A stretch of DNA of 36,479 nucleotides from a virus. Every line of letters begins with the position of its first letter. The first letter of the stretch is position 1. Location: the IMG/VR virus record IMGVR_UViG_3300030098_000109, positions 1 through 36,479 of that record; one strand, written 5' to 3'. This document shows, one piece after another, positions 20,843 through 28,350 of the stretch. The position numbers were made by a program, and so were the translations under genes. Under the pieces are notes generated by a model. It worked only from the letters and a program-made list of their open reading frames with translations, searched no databases and was not told the DNA's origin.

Positions 20843-21127
20843 ATGATAGTTGAAGCATGGTTTGCAGTAGCAGTAATGTTAGGAGTACACGAGAATGGTA
20901 TGCAGGACATACTTATATTTAAGCAACCAGAAGAACATGGACACTTTCATAGCGTGGAGGAATGCAAGACTTTTGTGCAAAAAAATCCTGCACCTCTAGT
21001 AAAAACAATATGGAAGTTCTATGGACAAAGACCTGTAGAGAGAATTATATGTGTAAATGAAGATATTATTAATCAATTTGTAGCACAACAGAATGAGATT
21101 CTTTTAGATAAAATACCAATATACTAA
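20843..21127 (+). CDS. Hypothetical protein with N-terminal hydrophobic segment (94 aa)
   Basis: Begins MIVEAWFAVAVMLGVHENG, a short hydrophobic stretch that may be a signal or membrane anchor, followed by a soluble acidic region with two cysteines (VEECKTF and RIICVNED) that could form a disulfide if exported. The ATG at 20843 is preferred to a TTG two codons earlier. It is the first gene of the lysis-like cluster (20.8-22.9 kb). Function unknown. Confidence 0.6.
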   Translation: MIVEAWFAVAVMLGVHENGMQDILIFKQPEEHGHFHSVEECKTFVQKNPAPLVKTIWKFYGQRPVERIICVNEDIINQFVAQQNEILLDKIPIY

Positions 21128-21264
21128 TGCTTTATGAACCTACCTGTGAGATTTGTGGCAGTCACATTGAAGATGATAAATGTGAGGTATGTGAACATAC
21201 TGGCGATAATGGTGACTGGGTAGAAGAGGTTATAAAGAAAAAAGATGACTCCAGAGACTCTTGA
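21127..21264 (+). CDS. Tiny zinc-ribbon-like protein (45 aa)
   Basis: A 45-aa frame MLYEPTCEICGSHIEDDKCEVCEHTGDNG... with two CxxC pairs (Cys7/Cys10, Cys19/Cys22) spaced as in a small zinc finger, followed by an acidic tail. It starts at a TAATG overlap with the preceding stop and overlaps the next start by 20 nt. The cysteine pattern and coupling support a real gene; role unknown. Confidence 0.55.
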   Translation: MLYEPTCEICGSHIEDDKCEVCEHTGDNGDWVEEVIKKKDDSRDS

Positions 21265-21472
21265 CAGATGGCGAGTATTACCAAGACTTATGATGCTAGT
21301 GATGACAGGTGTTTATATACGCTGTATCGAATGGGCTTTGAGTCAGCCAGAATTGACTACACAACAAGCAGGACTAATATCCGTGATTACAGGGGCGATG
21401 ACTGGGAGTTTTGCCATATGGATGGGAGCAGAGAAGTCCGAACCCAAAAGAATGGAGAGGGAAGAACGATGA
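21245..21472 (+). CDS. Two-span membrane protein, holin candidate (75 aa)
   Basis: Two hydrophobic segments (about residues 11-31, VLPRLMMLVMTGVYIRCIEWAL, and 41-61, AGLISVITGAMTGSFAIWMG) separated by a short polar turn, with a charged C-terminus (KSEPKRMEREER): the architecture of a class II holin. It lies two genes before the 3TM holin-like protein and upstream of the M15 endolysin. Either protein could be the holin and the other an antiholin. Confidence 0.7.
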   Translation: MTPETLDRWRVLPRLMMLVMTGVYIRCIEWALSQPELTTQQAGLISVITGAMTGSFAIWMGAEKSEPKRMEREER

Positions 21473-21543
21473 GAAGATATTTTAAAAGATTATGGTGTGC
21501 ATTACTAAATAGAAAATGCCACGAAGATTGTGACTGCGTATAA
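21469..21543 (+). CDS. Possible Cys-rich micro-protein (24 aa)
   Basis: MRRYFKRLWCALLNRKCHEDCDCV: ATGA overlap with the upstream stop, AGGGAAG before the ATG, and a TAATG overlap with the downstream gene. Five Arg/Lys and four Cys in 24 residues. The precise linkage on both sides suggests translation; size leaves doubt. Confidence 0.45.
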   Translation: MRRYFKRLWCALLNRKCHEDCDCV

Positions 21544-21902
21544 TGATAGGATCACTGATAAGTTCAGTATCTAGTTTAGCTTCATCATACATAGAAGGCA
21601 AGACAGCCATACAGAAGGCTGAAGCTACTATTCGTATGAAAGAAGCAACAGGTGAGATTGATTGGGACTTAGCTGCTATGAGGGCATCCCAAAGCTCGTG
21701 GAAGGACGAATGGCTGACTTTGCTTTTCAGCATTCCTCTGGTACTGAGCTTCATGGGTGAGTGGGGCAGGGGCATAGTAGCAGATGGCTTTACTGCACTT
21801 GCAGGTATGCCACAGTGGTATCAAATTGCGTTAGGAGCTATCGTAAGTGCAAGCTTTGCCACACGTTCTGCAGGTAAATTTTTTAATATGAGGAAAAAAT
21901 AA
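21543..21902 (+). CDS. 3TM holin-like protein (GTA_holin_3TM type)
   Basis: 119 aa. The segment SQSSWKDEWLTLLFSIPLVLSFM, then GFTALAGMPQWYQIALGAIVSASFATRSAGKFF, matches the three-span holin family found in gene transfer agents and marine phages. An N-terminal amphipathic or hydrophobic part (SLISSVSSLASSYIEGK) and two clear membrane helices (about 58-74 and 92-107) are visible. It would form membrane lesions letting the endolysin reach peptidoglycan. Located two genes upstream of the M15 peptidase. Confidence 0.78.
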   Translation: MIGSLISSVSSLASSYIEGKTAIQKAEATIRMKEATGEIDWDLAAMRASQSSWKDEWLTLLFSIPLVLSFMGEWGRGIVADGFTALAGMPQWYQIALGAIVSASFATRSAGKFFNMRKK

Positions 21903-22393
21903 TGCCCAGATTAAAAGCTGCAGTTAAAGCTGCAATGACCCGAAAGAAGAATAAAGAAGCTAGAGAAGCTGCAGAAAGAAAGAAGCAGGATCAGAAGCTT
22001 GAAACTAGAACAGAGATTAAAGAAGAGAAAACTGTAAGACGAGTTGATCCTGAAAAAGAACTAAAGTTTAGAATAGATGAAGTAGAGAATGAAATACTAG
22101 ATGTGCTAGGTTCAAACAAACGTGGCTCTGTTTCTCCCGAACAATACGGAAGTTACATGGACATGAACGAGGATCAACTTAGAGATCTGGTTACTACATT
22201 GAAAAGTTTAAGAGCTAGGCTACGTGATAAGAACTACAAGAGTGGTGCAGAGATAGGGGGCTTCTTAGAGGAGTTTGGAATCAAACGTGCTGAAGATGCT
22301 CTAAAAGCAAAGTTTAATTTTAAGTTTAAGCGTGGGGGAAATGTCAATGGCTTTCTTGCTCACACTATTAAAAAGAAAAAGGGAACTAGATAA
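21902..22393 (+). CDS. Hypothetical charged coiled-coil protein (163 aa)
   Basis: Highly charged N-terminal half (AAMTRKKNKEAREAAERKKQ, then KLETRTEIKEEKTVRRVDPEKE) likely helical or coiled coil, a helical middle (EDQLRDLVTTLKSLRARLRDK) and a C-terminal FKRGGNVNGFLAHTIKKKKG, which repeats the short GG motif of other right-arm proteins. TAATG overlap with the holin gene. Sits between holin and endolysin, the place of spanins, but it has no membrane segment. Function unknown. Confidence 0.65.
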   Translation: MPRLKAAVKAAMTRKKNKEAREAAERKKQDQKLETRTEIKEEKTVRRVDPEKELKFRIDEVENEILDVLGSNKRGSVSPEQYGSYMDMNEDQLRDLVTTLKSLRARLRDKNYKSGAEIGGFLEEFGIKRAEDALKAKFNFKFKRGGNVNGFLAHTIKKKKGTR

Positions 22394-22858
22394 ATGTACA
22401 AGTTATCGGGGAGAAGTTTAAATAAGTTGGAAGGTGTGCATCCTACAATGGTGGATACAGTTAAACGTGCTATTGAACTGAGCAAAGTGGACTTTGGTGT
22501 GATCTATGGGGTTCGTTCTCTTGCAGAACAAAAGAGGTTGTATGAAGCAAAAAGATCACAGACCATGAAATCCAAACATCTTGTGCAGGAAGATGGATAC
22601 TCACACGCTGTCGATTTAATGGCATACGATGGCAGTGACCCAAGTTGGGACATCGTGATGTACGATGATATAGCAGATGCAATGAAAGCTGCAGCGAAAG
22701 AAACTGGAGCTAGAATACGTTGGGGGGCAGCGTGGACAATAGATAATATAGCTGAGTGGGAAAGACCAATGCAAGATGCTATGAACAACTATATTGATAT
22801 AAGACGTAGATCTAACAGGACTCCGTTTATTGATGGTCCTCATTTTGAGTTGAACTAA
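22394..22858 (+). CDS. M15-type peptidase endolysin (L-alanyl-D-glutamate or D,D-peptidase)
   Basis: 154 aa. The N-terminal FGVIYGVRSLAEQKRLYEAKRS is the substrate-side pattern of VanY/M15 and T5 endolysins. Zinc ligands are expected at SKHL (His62) or YSHAVDL (His71), at Asp74 and at GPHFEL (His150). About eight residues (VQEDGYSH) are inserted between SKH and AVD compared with the usual SxHxxGxAxD. It cleaves peptide bonds in peptidoglycan for host lysis. No signal peptide, so it depends on the upstream holin-like proteins. Confidence 0.85.
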   Translation: MYKLSGRSLNKLEGVHPTMVDTVKRAIELSKVDFGVIYGVRSLAEQKRLYEAKRSQTMKSKHLVQEDGYSHAVDLMAYDGSDPSWDIVMYDDIADAMKAAAKETGARIRWGAAWTIDNIAEWERPMQDAMNNYIDIRRRSNRTPFIDGPHFELN

Positions 22859-23163
22859 TGGCAGGACGTAAAAAATCTAAGGGTAGACAAAAAGATACCA
22901 TGAAAGGTATGTCTATCAAGAGTGGGGACAAGCGACCCACTAAGTCAGGTGCAGGTATGACTGCCAAAGGTGTGGCTAAATACAATAGACGGACAGGTGG
23001 TAATTTAAAAACAGCAGTAACAGAAAAAGATCCAAAAGGTAAACGAGCAGCAAGAAGAAAGTCCTACTGTGCTAGAAGTGCAGGACAAATGAAAAAGTTC
23101 CCAAAGGCTGCGAAAGATCCAAATAGTAGATTACGACAAGCTAGAAGACGATGGAGATGCTGA
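22858..23163 (+). CDS. DUF6321-like basic protein (101 aa)
   Basis: The pattern GAGMTAKGVAKYNRRTGGNLKTAVTEKDPKGKRAARRKSYCARSAGQMKK and a C-terminal KDPNSRLRQARRRWRC resembles the DUF6321 family of small basic phage and viral proteins. Function unknown; the composition suggests nucleic-acid binding. It starts at the endolysin stop (TAATG) and precedes the terminase small subunit by 1 nt. Confidence 0.7.
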   Translation: MAGRKKSKGRQKDTMKGMSIKSGDKRPTKSGAGMTAKGVAKYNRRTGGNLKTAVTEKDPKGKRAARRKSYCARSAGQMKKFPKAAKDPNSRLRQARRRWRC

Positions 23164-23164
23164 C

Positions 23165-23527
23165 ATGAGACAGCTTACAGAGAAACAACAAAAGTTTTTA
23201 GATGTGCTATTTGATGGTGCAAATGGAGATATAGGGGAAGCAATAAAGCTTGCAGGATATGCAAAGGGTGTTAGTCCCTCTCAAGTTACTACTGGATTAA
23301 AAGAAGAGATCCTTGAAGCTACTCAGATGTACATGGCACGTAATGCTCCAAAGGCAGCGATGGCTGTTGTAAATGGTCTGTATGACCCAACAGAGCTAGG
23401 TATACGTGATAAGATGTCTGCAGCCAAAGAGCTACTAGATAGAAGTGGTTTAATTAAAACTGAAAAAGTTCAGGTAGAAACATCAGGTGGTGTAATGCTA
23501 ATGCCACCTAAGAATAAAGAGGAGTAG
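23165..23527 (+). CDS. Terminase small subunit
   Basis: 120 aa. LTEKQQKFLDVLFDGANGDIGEAIKLAGYAKGVSPSQV is a helix-turn-helix of the kind found in small terminases, followed by APKAAMAVVNGLYDPTELGIRDKMSAAKELLDRSGLIK and a C-terminal LMPPKNK. It recognises phage DNA for packaging with the large subunit encoded about 0.9 kb downstream. Two genes intervene. Confidence 0.78.
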   Translation: MRQLTEKQQKFLDVLFDGANGDIGEAIKLAGYAKGVSPSQVTTGLKEEILEATQMYMARNAPKAAMAVVNGLYDPTELGIRDKMSAAKELLDRSGLIKTEKVQVETSGGVMLMPPKNKEE

Positions 23528-23531
23528 TTCT

Positions 23532-24197
23532 ATGGTATTTAAATTTTTAAAAGGGGTAAGTAAAAAGGGATCACAGAAAGGACTGAAGAAACTATCAGGT
23601 GTAGGAGATCAGGCTAGATCAGATATAGCTAGAGGTCTATCAAAAATCAGCAAGGCTGATACAGAAGCTTTGTATAAAGCACAGGCAAAGATTAGAGGAC
23701 TAGCAGCTGAAGCTAAGATGCAAGTAAAAGCATTTAGAAAAAAAAATCCAAACAATCCCCATGTTAAAACTGTATATAGAATAAAACCAGAGATAGAGCA
23801 GAGAGATAAAGGTAAAGCTACGATAGCTCCTACAACAACAACTAAACTTCCAACTAAAACTACAAGTAGTAAAACACGTAAGAAAAAAACTACAACAACA
23901 AAAACTGCTACTAAAAAAGAGATAGACGATTTAGCTAAAACAGGAACACCTACAAAGACTGTATATAATCTAGGAAAAACAAAAGGTAAAGTAACAGCAA
24001 AACAAAAGGCAGCAATGAAAAAGTTTGCTGAGTTTAAGCCAACTAGTAGAGTGGGAACAGCAGACTATGACAAAGAGATAAACAAAGCAAGTGCTGAGTT
24101 AGCACGAGTTATGGGAGCAACCTCTGCTACAGGTAAGAAGTACACACGAAAAAAGAGAAGAACAAGAAGAACAAAGAAAAAGGCAGATGGCAAATAG
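23532..24197 (+). CDS. Thr/Lys-rich low-complexity protein (221 aa)
   Basis: A basic N-terminal part (about 1-90) is followed by a long Thr/Lys-rich linker (TTTTKLPTKTTSSKTRKKKTTTTKTATKK is its character, residues about 98-128) and a basic tail KKYTRKKRRTRRTKKK. AGGAG precedes the ATG. Disordered and nucleic-acid-binding in character. Between the terminase subunit genes; could be a packaging accessory or internal head protein. No family recognised. Confidence 0.62.
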   Translation: MVFKFLKGVSKKGSQKGLKKLSGVGDQARSDIARGLSKISKADTEALYKAQAKIRGLAAEAKMQVKAFRKKNPNNPHVKTVYRIKPEIEQRDKGKATIAPTTTTKLPTKTTSSKTRKKKTTTTKTATKKEIDDLAKTGTPTKTVYNLGKTKGKVTAKQKAAMKKFAEFKPTSRVGTADYDKEINKASAELARVMGATSATGKKYTRKKRRTRRTKKKADGK

Positions 24198-24612
24198 AGA
24201 ACTAGGGAAATGGAAACTCCCTCAACCACTTGACCTACATGATGAAACAGAGTGGCTACCCATACCAAGAATAGCTAGAACAGTTCCGTTTGGATATGAG
24301 TTAGACTCTACAGATGATAGTATGCTGTTGCCCATAAAACAAGAGCTAGACTTATTACACAAAGCAAAATCTCTAGTTAAACAATACTCCTACAGAGAAG
24401 TAGCACTATGGCTAACTAAAAATAGTGGCAGACATATATCTCATGTAGGATTAATGAAACGATTAAAGAATGAAAAAAGACGGAAGAACAAAGCTTTCAG
24501 CTTACGCAGATGGGCAGACTATGCCCAAAAAGCGATCCAAAAAGCCGAGCAAATCGAAGAAAGCAGAACAGGTGCAAGAAACGAAAGTAGTGGAGAAACA
24601 GCCACCACCTGA
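24187..24612 (+). CDS. Packaging-associated helix-turn-helix protein (141 aa)
   Basis: The start LGKWKLPQPLDLHDETEWLPIPRIARTVPFGYELD is a segment I know from marine phages, encoded directly before or fused to the large terminase. It is followed by LVKQYSYREVALWLTKNSGRHISHVGLMKRLK, a helix-turn-helix. The gene overlaps the terminase by 143 nt in another frame, an unusually long overlap, so frameshifting or re-initiation may link the two. It may help the terminase select DNA; that is inference. Confidence 0.72.
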   Translation: MANRELGKWKLPQPLDLHDETEWLPIPRIARTVPFGYELDSTDDSMLLPIKQELDLLHKAKSLVKQYSYREVALWLTKNSGRHISHVGLMKRLKNEKRRKNKAFSLRRWADYAQKAIQKAEQIEESRTGARNESSGETATT

Positions 24613-26038
24613 AGTACGTGAAAATTTTGCTGTACAGGAAACACATAATGTTGTGTTCAAACCAAATGAAGGACCACAGACAGAGTTCTTGGCAGCTAAC
24701 GAAAGAGAAGTTTTATATGGTGGATCTGCAGGTGGCGGCAAAAGTTACGCTATGTTGGCAGATCCTTTGCGTTATATGGGACACCCTGAATTTAGTGGCT
24801 TACTCTTGCGTCACACCACTGAGGAACTGCGAGAACTTATATTTAAAAGCCAAGAACTATATCCAAAGATATGGAAAGGCATTAAGTGGTCAGAGAGAAA
24901 GATGCAGTGGGTTGCTCCGTCAGGTGCAAGACTGTGGATGTCTTACCTAGATAGAGATGATGATGTGCTACGATATCAAGGTTTGGCATTTAGTTGGATA
25001 GGCTTTGACGAACTTACACAGTGGGGAACACCATTTGCTTGGAATTATATGAGATCACGTTTACGATCTACATCATCTGATCTACCTGTATATATGAGAG
25101 CCACAACGAACCCCGGAGGTAGGGGGCATCACTGGGTCAAGAAAATGTTTATAGACCCTGCACCATACAACAAGGCATTTAATGCAACAGATATTGAAAG
25201 TGGAGAAGAACTCAAGTATCCTGCAGGACACAGCAGAGCAGGACAGCCATTATTCAAACGTAGGTTTATACCTGCTAGACTTACAGATAACCCTTATCTC
25301 TCATCTCAAGGGGATTATGAAGCAATGCTTTTATCCCTTCCTGAACAGCAAAGAAGACAACTATTGGAAGGCGATTGGGATATTAAAGAGGGAGCAGCAT
25401 TCACCGAGTTTGATCGCAAGCTACATGTGGTTGAGCCTTTCCATATACCTAGTAATTGGGTTAAGTTTCGGGCATGTGACTATGGGTATGGAAGTTATTC
25501 TGCCGTTGTCTGGTTTGCTGTTGCTCCGTCAGAACAGCTAATAGTATATAGAGAAATGTATGTATCAAAAGTGTTAGCAACAGATCTGGCTGACATGATA
25601 TTAGATGCAGAAGCAGAGGACGGTAATATAAAGTATGGAGTGTTAGATAGCTCACTCTGGCACAAACGTGGAGACACAGGACCTAGCCTAGCAGAACAAA
25701 TGATACTAAGAGGATGTAGGTTTAGACCATCAGATAGAAGTAGGGGAAGTAGAGTTGCAGGTAAAAATGAAATACATAGAAGATTACAGACGGATGAATT
25801 TACAGAAGAGCCACGCTTGGTTTTTTTTAGCACATGTACTAACATCATTTCGCAACTTCCTGCTATTCCGATAGACAAGAAGAATCCCGAAGATGTAGAC
25901 ACACAATCTGAAGATCACTTGTATGACGCACTAAGATATGGTATAATGTCAAGACCTAAGTTTAGTATATTTGACTATGATCCTGCAAGTCGGCAAACGA
26001 ACTCAATGCCCATAGCAGACGCAACATTTGGATATTAA
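24470..26038 (+). CDS. terL: Terminase large subunit
   Basis: ATP-driven DNA packaging motor and nuclease. Numbering from this start (522 aa): ATPase Walker A GGSAGGGKS (84-92, Lys91), Walker B SWIGFDE (Asp180, Glu181), coupling motif ATTNPGG (211-217); nuclease domain ACDYG (Asp337), VLDSS (Asp393) and EDHLYDALRY (Asp486). The first 60 residues are Lys/Ser-rich and probably disordered; an alternative start is at 24521 (MPKKRSKK). The ORF overlaps the preceding gene by 143 nt. Confidence 0.95.
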   Translation: MKKDGRTKLSAYADGQTMPKKRSKKPSKSKKAEQVQETKVVEKQPPPEVRENFAVQETHNVVFKPNEGPQTEFLAANEREVLYGGSAGGGKSYAMLADPLRYMGHPEFSGLLLRHTTEELRELIFKSQELYPKIWKGIKWSERKMQWVAPSGARLWMSYLDRDDDVLRYQGLAFSWIGFDELTQWGTPFAWNYMRSRLRSTSSDLPVYMRATTNPGGRGHHWVKKMFIDPAPYNKAFNATDIESGEELKYPAGHSRAGQPLFKRRFIPARLTDNPYLSSQGDYEAMLLSLPEQQRRQLLEGDWDIKEGAAFTEFDRKLHVVEPFHIPSNWVKFRACDYGYGSYSAVVWFAVAPSEQLIVYREMYVSKVLATDLADMILDAEAEDGNIKYGVLDSSLWHKRGDTGPSLAEQMILRGCRFRPSDRSRGSRVAGKNEIHRRLQTDEFTEEPRLVFFSTCTNIISQLPAIPIDKKNPEDVDTQSEDHLYDALRYGIMSRPKFSIFDYDPASRQTNSMPIADATFGY

Positions 26039-26039
26039 T

Positions 26040-28199
26040 ATGGCAGAAGATGACAACAATGAAATAACAATGGATGATCAGGTTATATCTGTAGAAGATG
26101 TAGCATCTGATGAGCCTGACCCAACACAAAGCATAAACATGATATCTTTTATTATGGATAGATATAAACGAGCAGATGACTACAGAGAGCAGGATGAGCA
26201 GAGATGGCTAAGAGCCTACAGAAATTACAGGGGTTTGTATGGATCAGATGTACAGTTTACAGAAGCTGAGAAGTCACGAGTATTTATAAAGGTAACTAAA
26301 ACTAAAACGTTGGCAGCATACGGTCAGATAATAGATGTGTTGTTTGCTAATAATAAGTTTCCGTTGACTGTAGAGCCAACAGAATTACCAGAAGGTGTAG
26401 TGGCTGATGTAAGCTTTGATCCTGCAGAACCACCACAAGTTAGAAACGATGAGATGTCTAGCCCATATGGGTTCAAAGGAGATGGTAAAGATTTACCTGC
26501 AGGTGCTACACGACAATCTTTGATGGATAATCTAGGTCCTCTTCAAGGTAAGTTTGATGACATAGATAATTTAAAAGAAGGTGTAGGCAAGACACCTACT
26601 TCTGTTACGTTTAGTCCTGCTATGGTAGCAGCTAAAACTATGCAGAAAAAAATACATGATCAGTTAGAAGAGTCTAATGCAAACAAACATTTACGAAGCA
26701 CAGCCTTTGAGATGGCTTTGTTTGGTACAGGTGTTATGAAAGGACCTTTCGCTGTAGATAAAGAATATCCAAACTGGGATGAAGAGGGTGAGTATTCACC
26801 TGTATTTAAAACAGTACCACAAGTTTCACATGTGTCAGTCTGGAACTTTTTTCCTGACCCTGATGCAAACAATATGGATGAAGCACAATATGTTATAGAA
26901 AGACACAAGCTATCACGTACCCAGTTACGTGCATTGAAGAAACGTCCACACTTTAGAGAGCAGGTTATTGAAACAGCAATAGCCCTAGGTGAAAACTATA
27001 ATAAAGAATATTGGGAAGATGATCTATCTGATTATGCACCTGAACATGCTATAGATAGATATGAAGTATTAGAGTATTGGGGTACTGTGGATATTGACAT
27101 GCTAGTTACAGAGCAGGTAGAGATACCACCTGAACTACAAGACTATGATGAAGTACAGTGTAATGTATGGATATGCAACGGACAAGTATTAAGAATGGTG
27201 CTTAATCCATTCAAACCTGCAAACATACCTTACATGGCAGCACCCTATGAGCTTAACCCATACAGCTTCTTTGGTGTAGGTATTGCAGAGAACATGGATG
27301 ATACACAGACATTGATGAATGGTTTCATGCGTATGGCTGTGGACAATGCTGTAATGTCAGGTAATCTGTTGATAGAGATAGATGAAACCAATCTAGTTCC
27401 CGGACAAGACCTGAGTGTATATCCCGGAAAAATATTCAGAAGACAAGGGGGCGCACCCGGACAGGCTATCTTTGGTACAAAGTTTCCTAACGTAGCAGGT
27501 GAAAACATGCAACTGTTTGATAAAGCACGAGTGCTTGCCGATGAAAGTACAGGGTTACCAAGCTTCTCACACGGACAAACTGGTGTGATGGGAGTAGGAC
27601 GAACAGCATCAGGTATATCTATGTTAATGAATGCTGCTAGTGGTGGTATTAAGAATGTTATAAAGAATGTAGATGACTATCTTCTTAGACCATTAGGAGA
27701 GGGACTGTTTAGATTTAACATGCAGTTCAACTACGACAAAGCTACTAAGGGTGATCTAGAAGTAAAAGCTCGTGGTACAGAAAGCTTGATGGCAAACGAA
27801 GTGCGTAGTCAAAGACTCATGCAGTTTATGCAGGTAGCATCTAGTCCTGCACTTGCACCCTTTGCAAAGTTTCAGTATGTAATACGAGAGATAGCTAAGT
27901 CATTAGATTTAGATCCCGACAAAGTAACTAACAACATGGATGAAGCCACACTACAGGCAGAGATCATGAAAAAATTTCAGCAACCTCCTCAAGCACCTAC
28001 ACCTCCTGCAGGAGCAGATCCAAAAGATCCAACAGGAGCAGGTGGTGCAACAATAGGTACAGGTCAAGTGCCTATGCCACAGGAACAAGGATTCTCAGGA
28101 AATGAACAACAACAACAACCAAAACAACCCACAGGTCAACCTGTACAGCAAGCTCAAGCCACTGGTCAACAACAAGGACCACTGGGACAGCTTCAGTGA
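26040..28199 (+). CDS. Portal protein
   Basis: 719-aa head-tail connector that forms the DNA entry ring. The size, an acidic N-terminus, FIMDRYKRADDYREQDEQRWLRAYRNYRG, the WNFFPDPDANNMDEAQYVIERHKLSR segment (about 275-300), GSRT-like GRTASGISMLMNAASGGIKNVIKNVDDYLLRPL (about 525-558) and a Gln/Pro-rich C-terminus fit marine podovirus portals. It starts 1 nt after the terminase stop. The TTG four codons earlier is an unlikely start. Confidence 0.9.
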   Translation: MAEDDNNEITMDDQVISVEDVASDEPDPTQSINMISFIMDRYKRADDYREQDEQRWLRAYRNYRGLYGSDVQFTEAEKSRVFIKVTKTKTLAAYGQIIDVLFANNKFPLTVEPTELPEGVVADVSFDPAEPPQVRNDEMSSPYGFKGDGKDLPAGATRQSLMDNLGPLQGKFDDIDNLKEGVGKTPTSVTFSPAMVAAKTMQKKIHDQLEESNANKHLRSTAFEMALFGTGVMKGPFAVDKEYPNWDEEGEYSPVFKTVPQVSHVSVWNFFPDPDANNMDEAQYVIERHKLSRTQLRALKKRPHFREQVIETAIALGENYNKEYWEDDLSDYAPEHAIDRYEVLEYWGTVDIDMLVTEQVEIPPELQDYDEVQCNVWICNGQVLRMVLNPFKPANIPYMAAPYELNPYSFFGVGIAENMDDTQTLMNGFMRMAVDNAVMSGNLLIEIDETNLVPGQDLSVYPGKIFRRQGGAPGQAIFGTKFPNVAGENMQLFDKARVLADESTGLPSFSHGQTGVMGVGRTASGISMLMNAASGGIKNVIKNVDDYLLRPLGEGLFRFNMQFNYDKATKGDLEVKARGTESLMANEVRSQRLMQFMQVASSPALAPFAKFQYVIREIAKSLDLDPDKVTNNMDEATLQAEIMKKFQQPPQAPTPPAGADPKDPTGAGGATIGTGQVPMPQEQGFSGNEQQQQPKQPTGQPVQQAQATGQQQGPLGQLQ

Positions 28200-28350
28200 T
28201 TATATAGGGTTCTTGATAGCACAGAACCACGCTATTATGGAGCAGACAAACGACTTAGTCACACTCCATAGATCACAAGGTGCTATCGCTATGCTAAGAC
28301 GATTACGACAACTAAGGGATCATGTAAACTCCAATGGGTCTACTAAGTAA
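28102..28350 (+). CDS. Small helical protein after portal (82 aa)
   Basis: LKPLVNNKDHWDSFSDYIGFLIAQNHAIMEQTNDLVTLHRSQGAIAMLRRLRQLRDHVN: helical, with the pattern of a small protein commonly encoded right after the portal in related marine phages. The Asn-rich first 15 residues overlap the portal Gln-rich end in another frame for 98 nt. It overlaps the giant gene start by 17 nt. Function unknown, possibly a scaffold or connector accessory. Confidence 0.6.
   Translation: MNNNNNQNNPQVNLYSKLKPLVNNKDHWDSFSDYIGFLIAQNHAIMEQTNDLVTLHRSQGAIAMLRRLRQLRDHVNSNGSTK

Noticed and set aside
20641-20853. 70-aa plus-strand frame overlapping the 82-aa basic protein
   Set aside because: Out-of-frame within a gene with a better ribosome site and recognised sequence pattern; no own start signal.
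21268-21543. 91-aa frame overlapping the two-span membrane protein
   Set aside because: Its first two thirds lie out of frame over a convincing membrane protein gene; only the last 24 codons (21469-21543) have their own start and ribosome site and are listed separately.
22470-22843. Three minus-strand frames under the endolysin gene
   Set aside because: Antisense shadows of a gene with conserved M15 motifs; Cys/Ser/His-rich composition typical of antisense translation.
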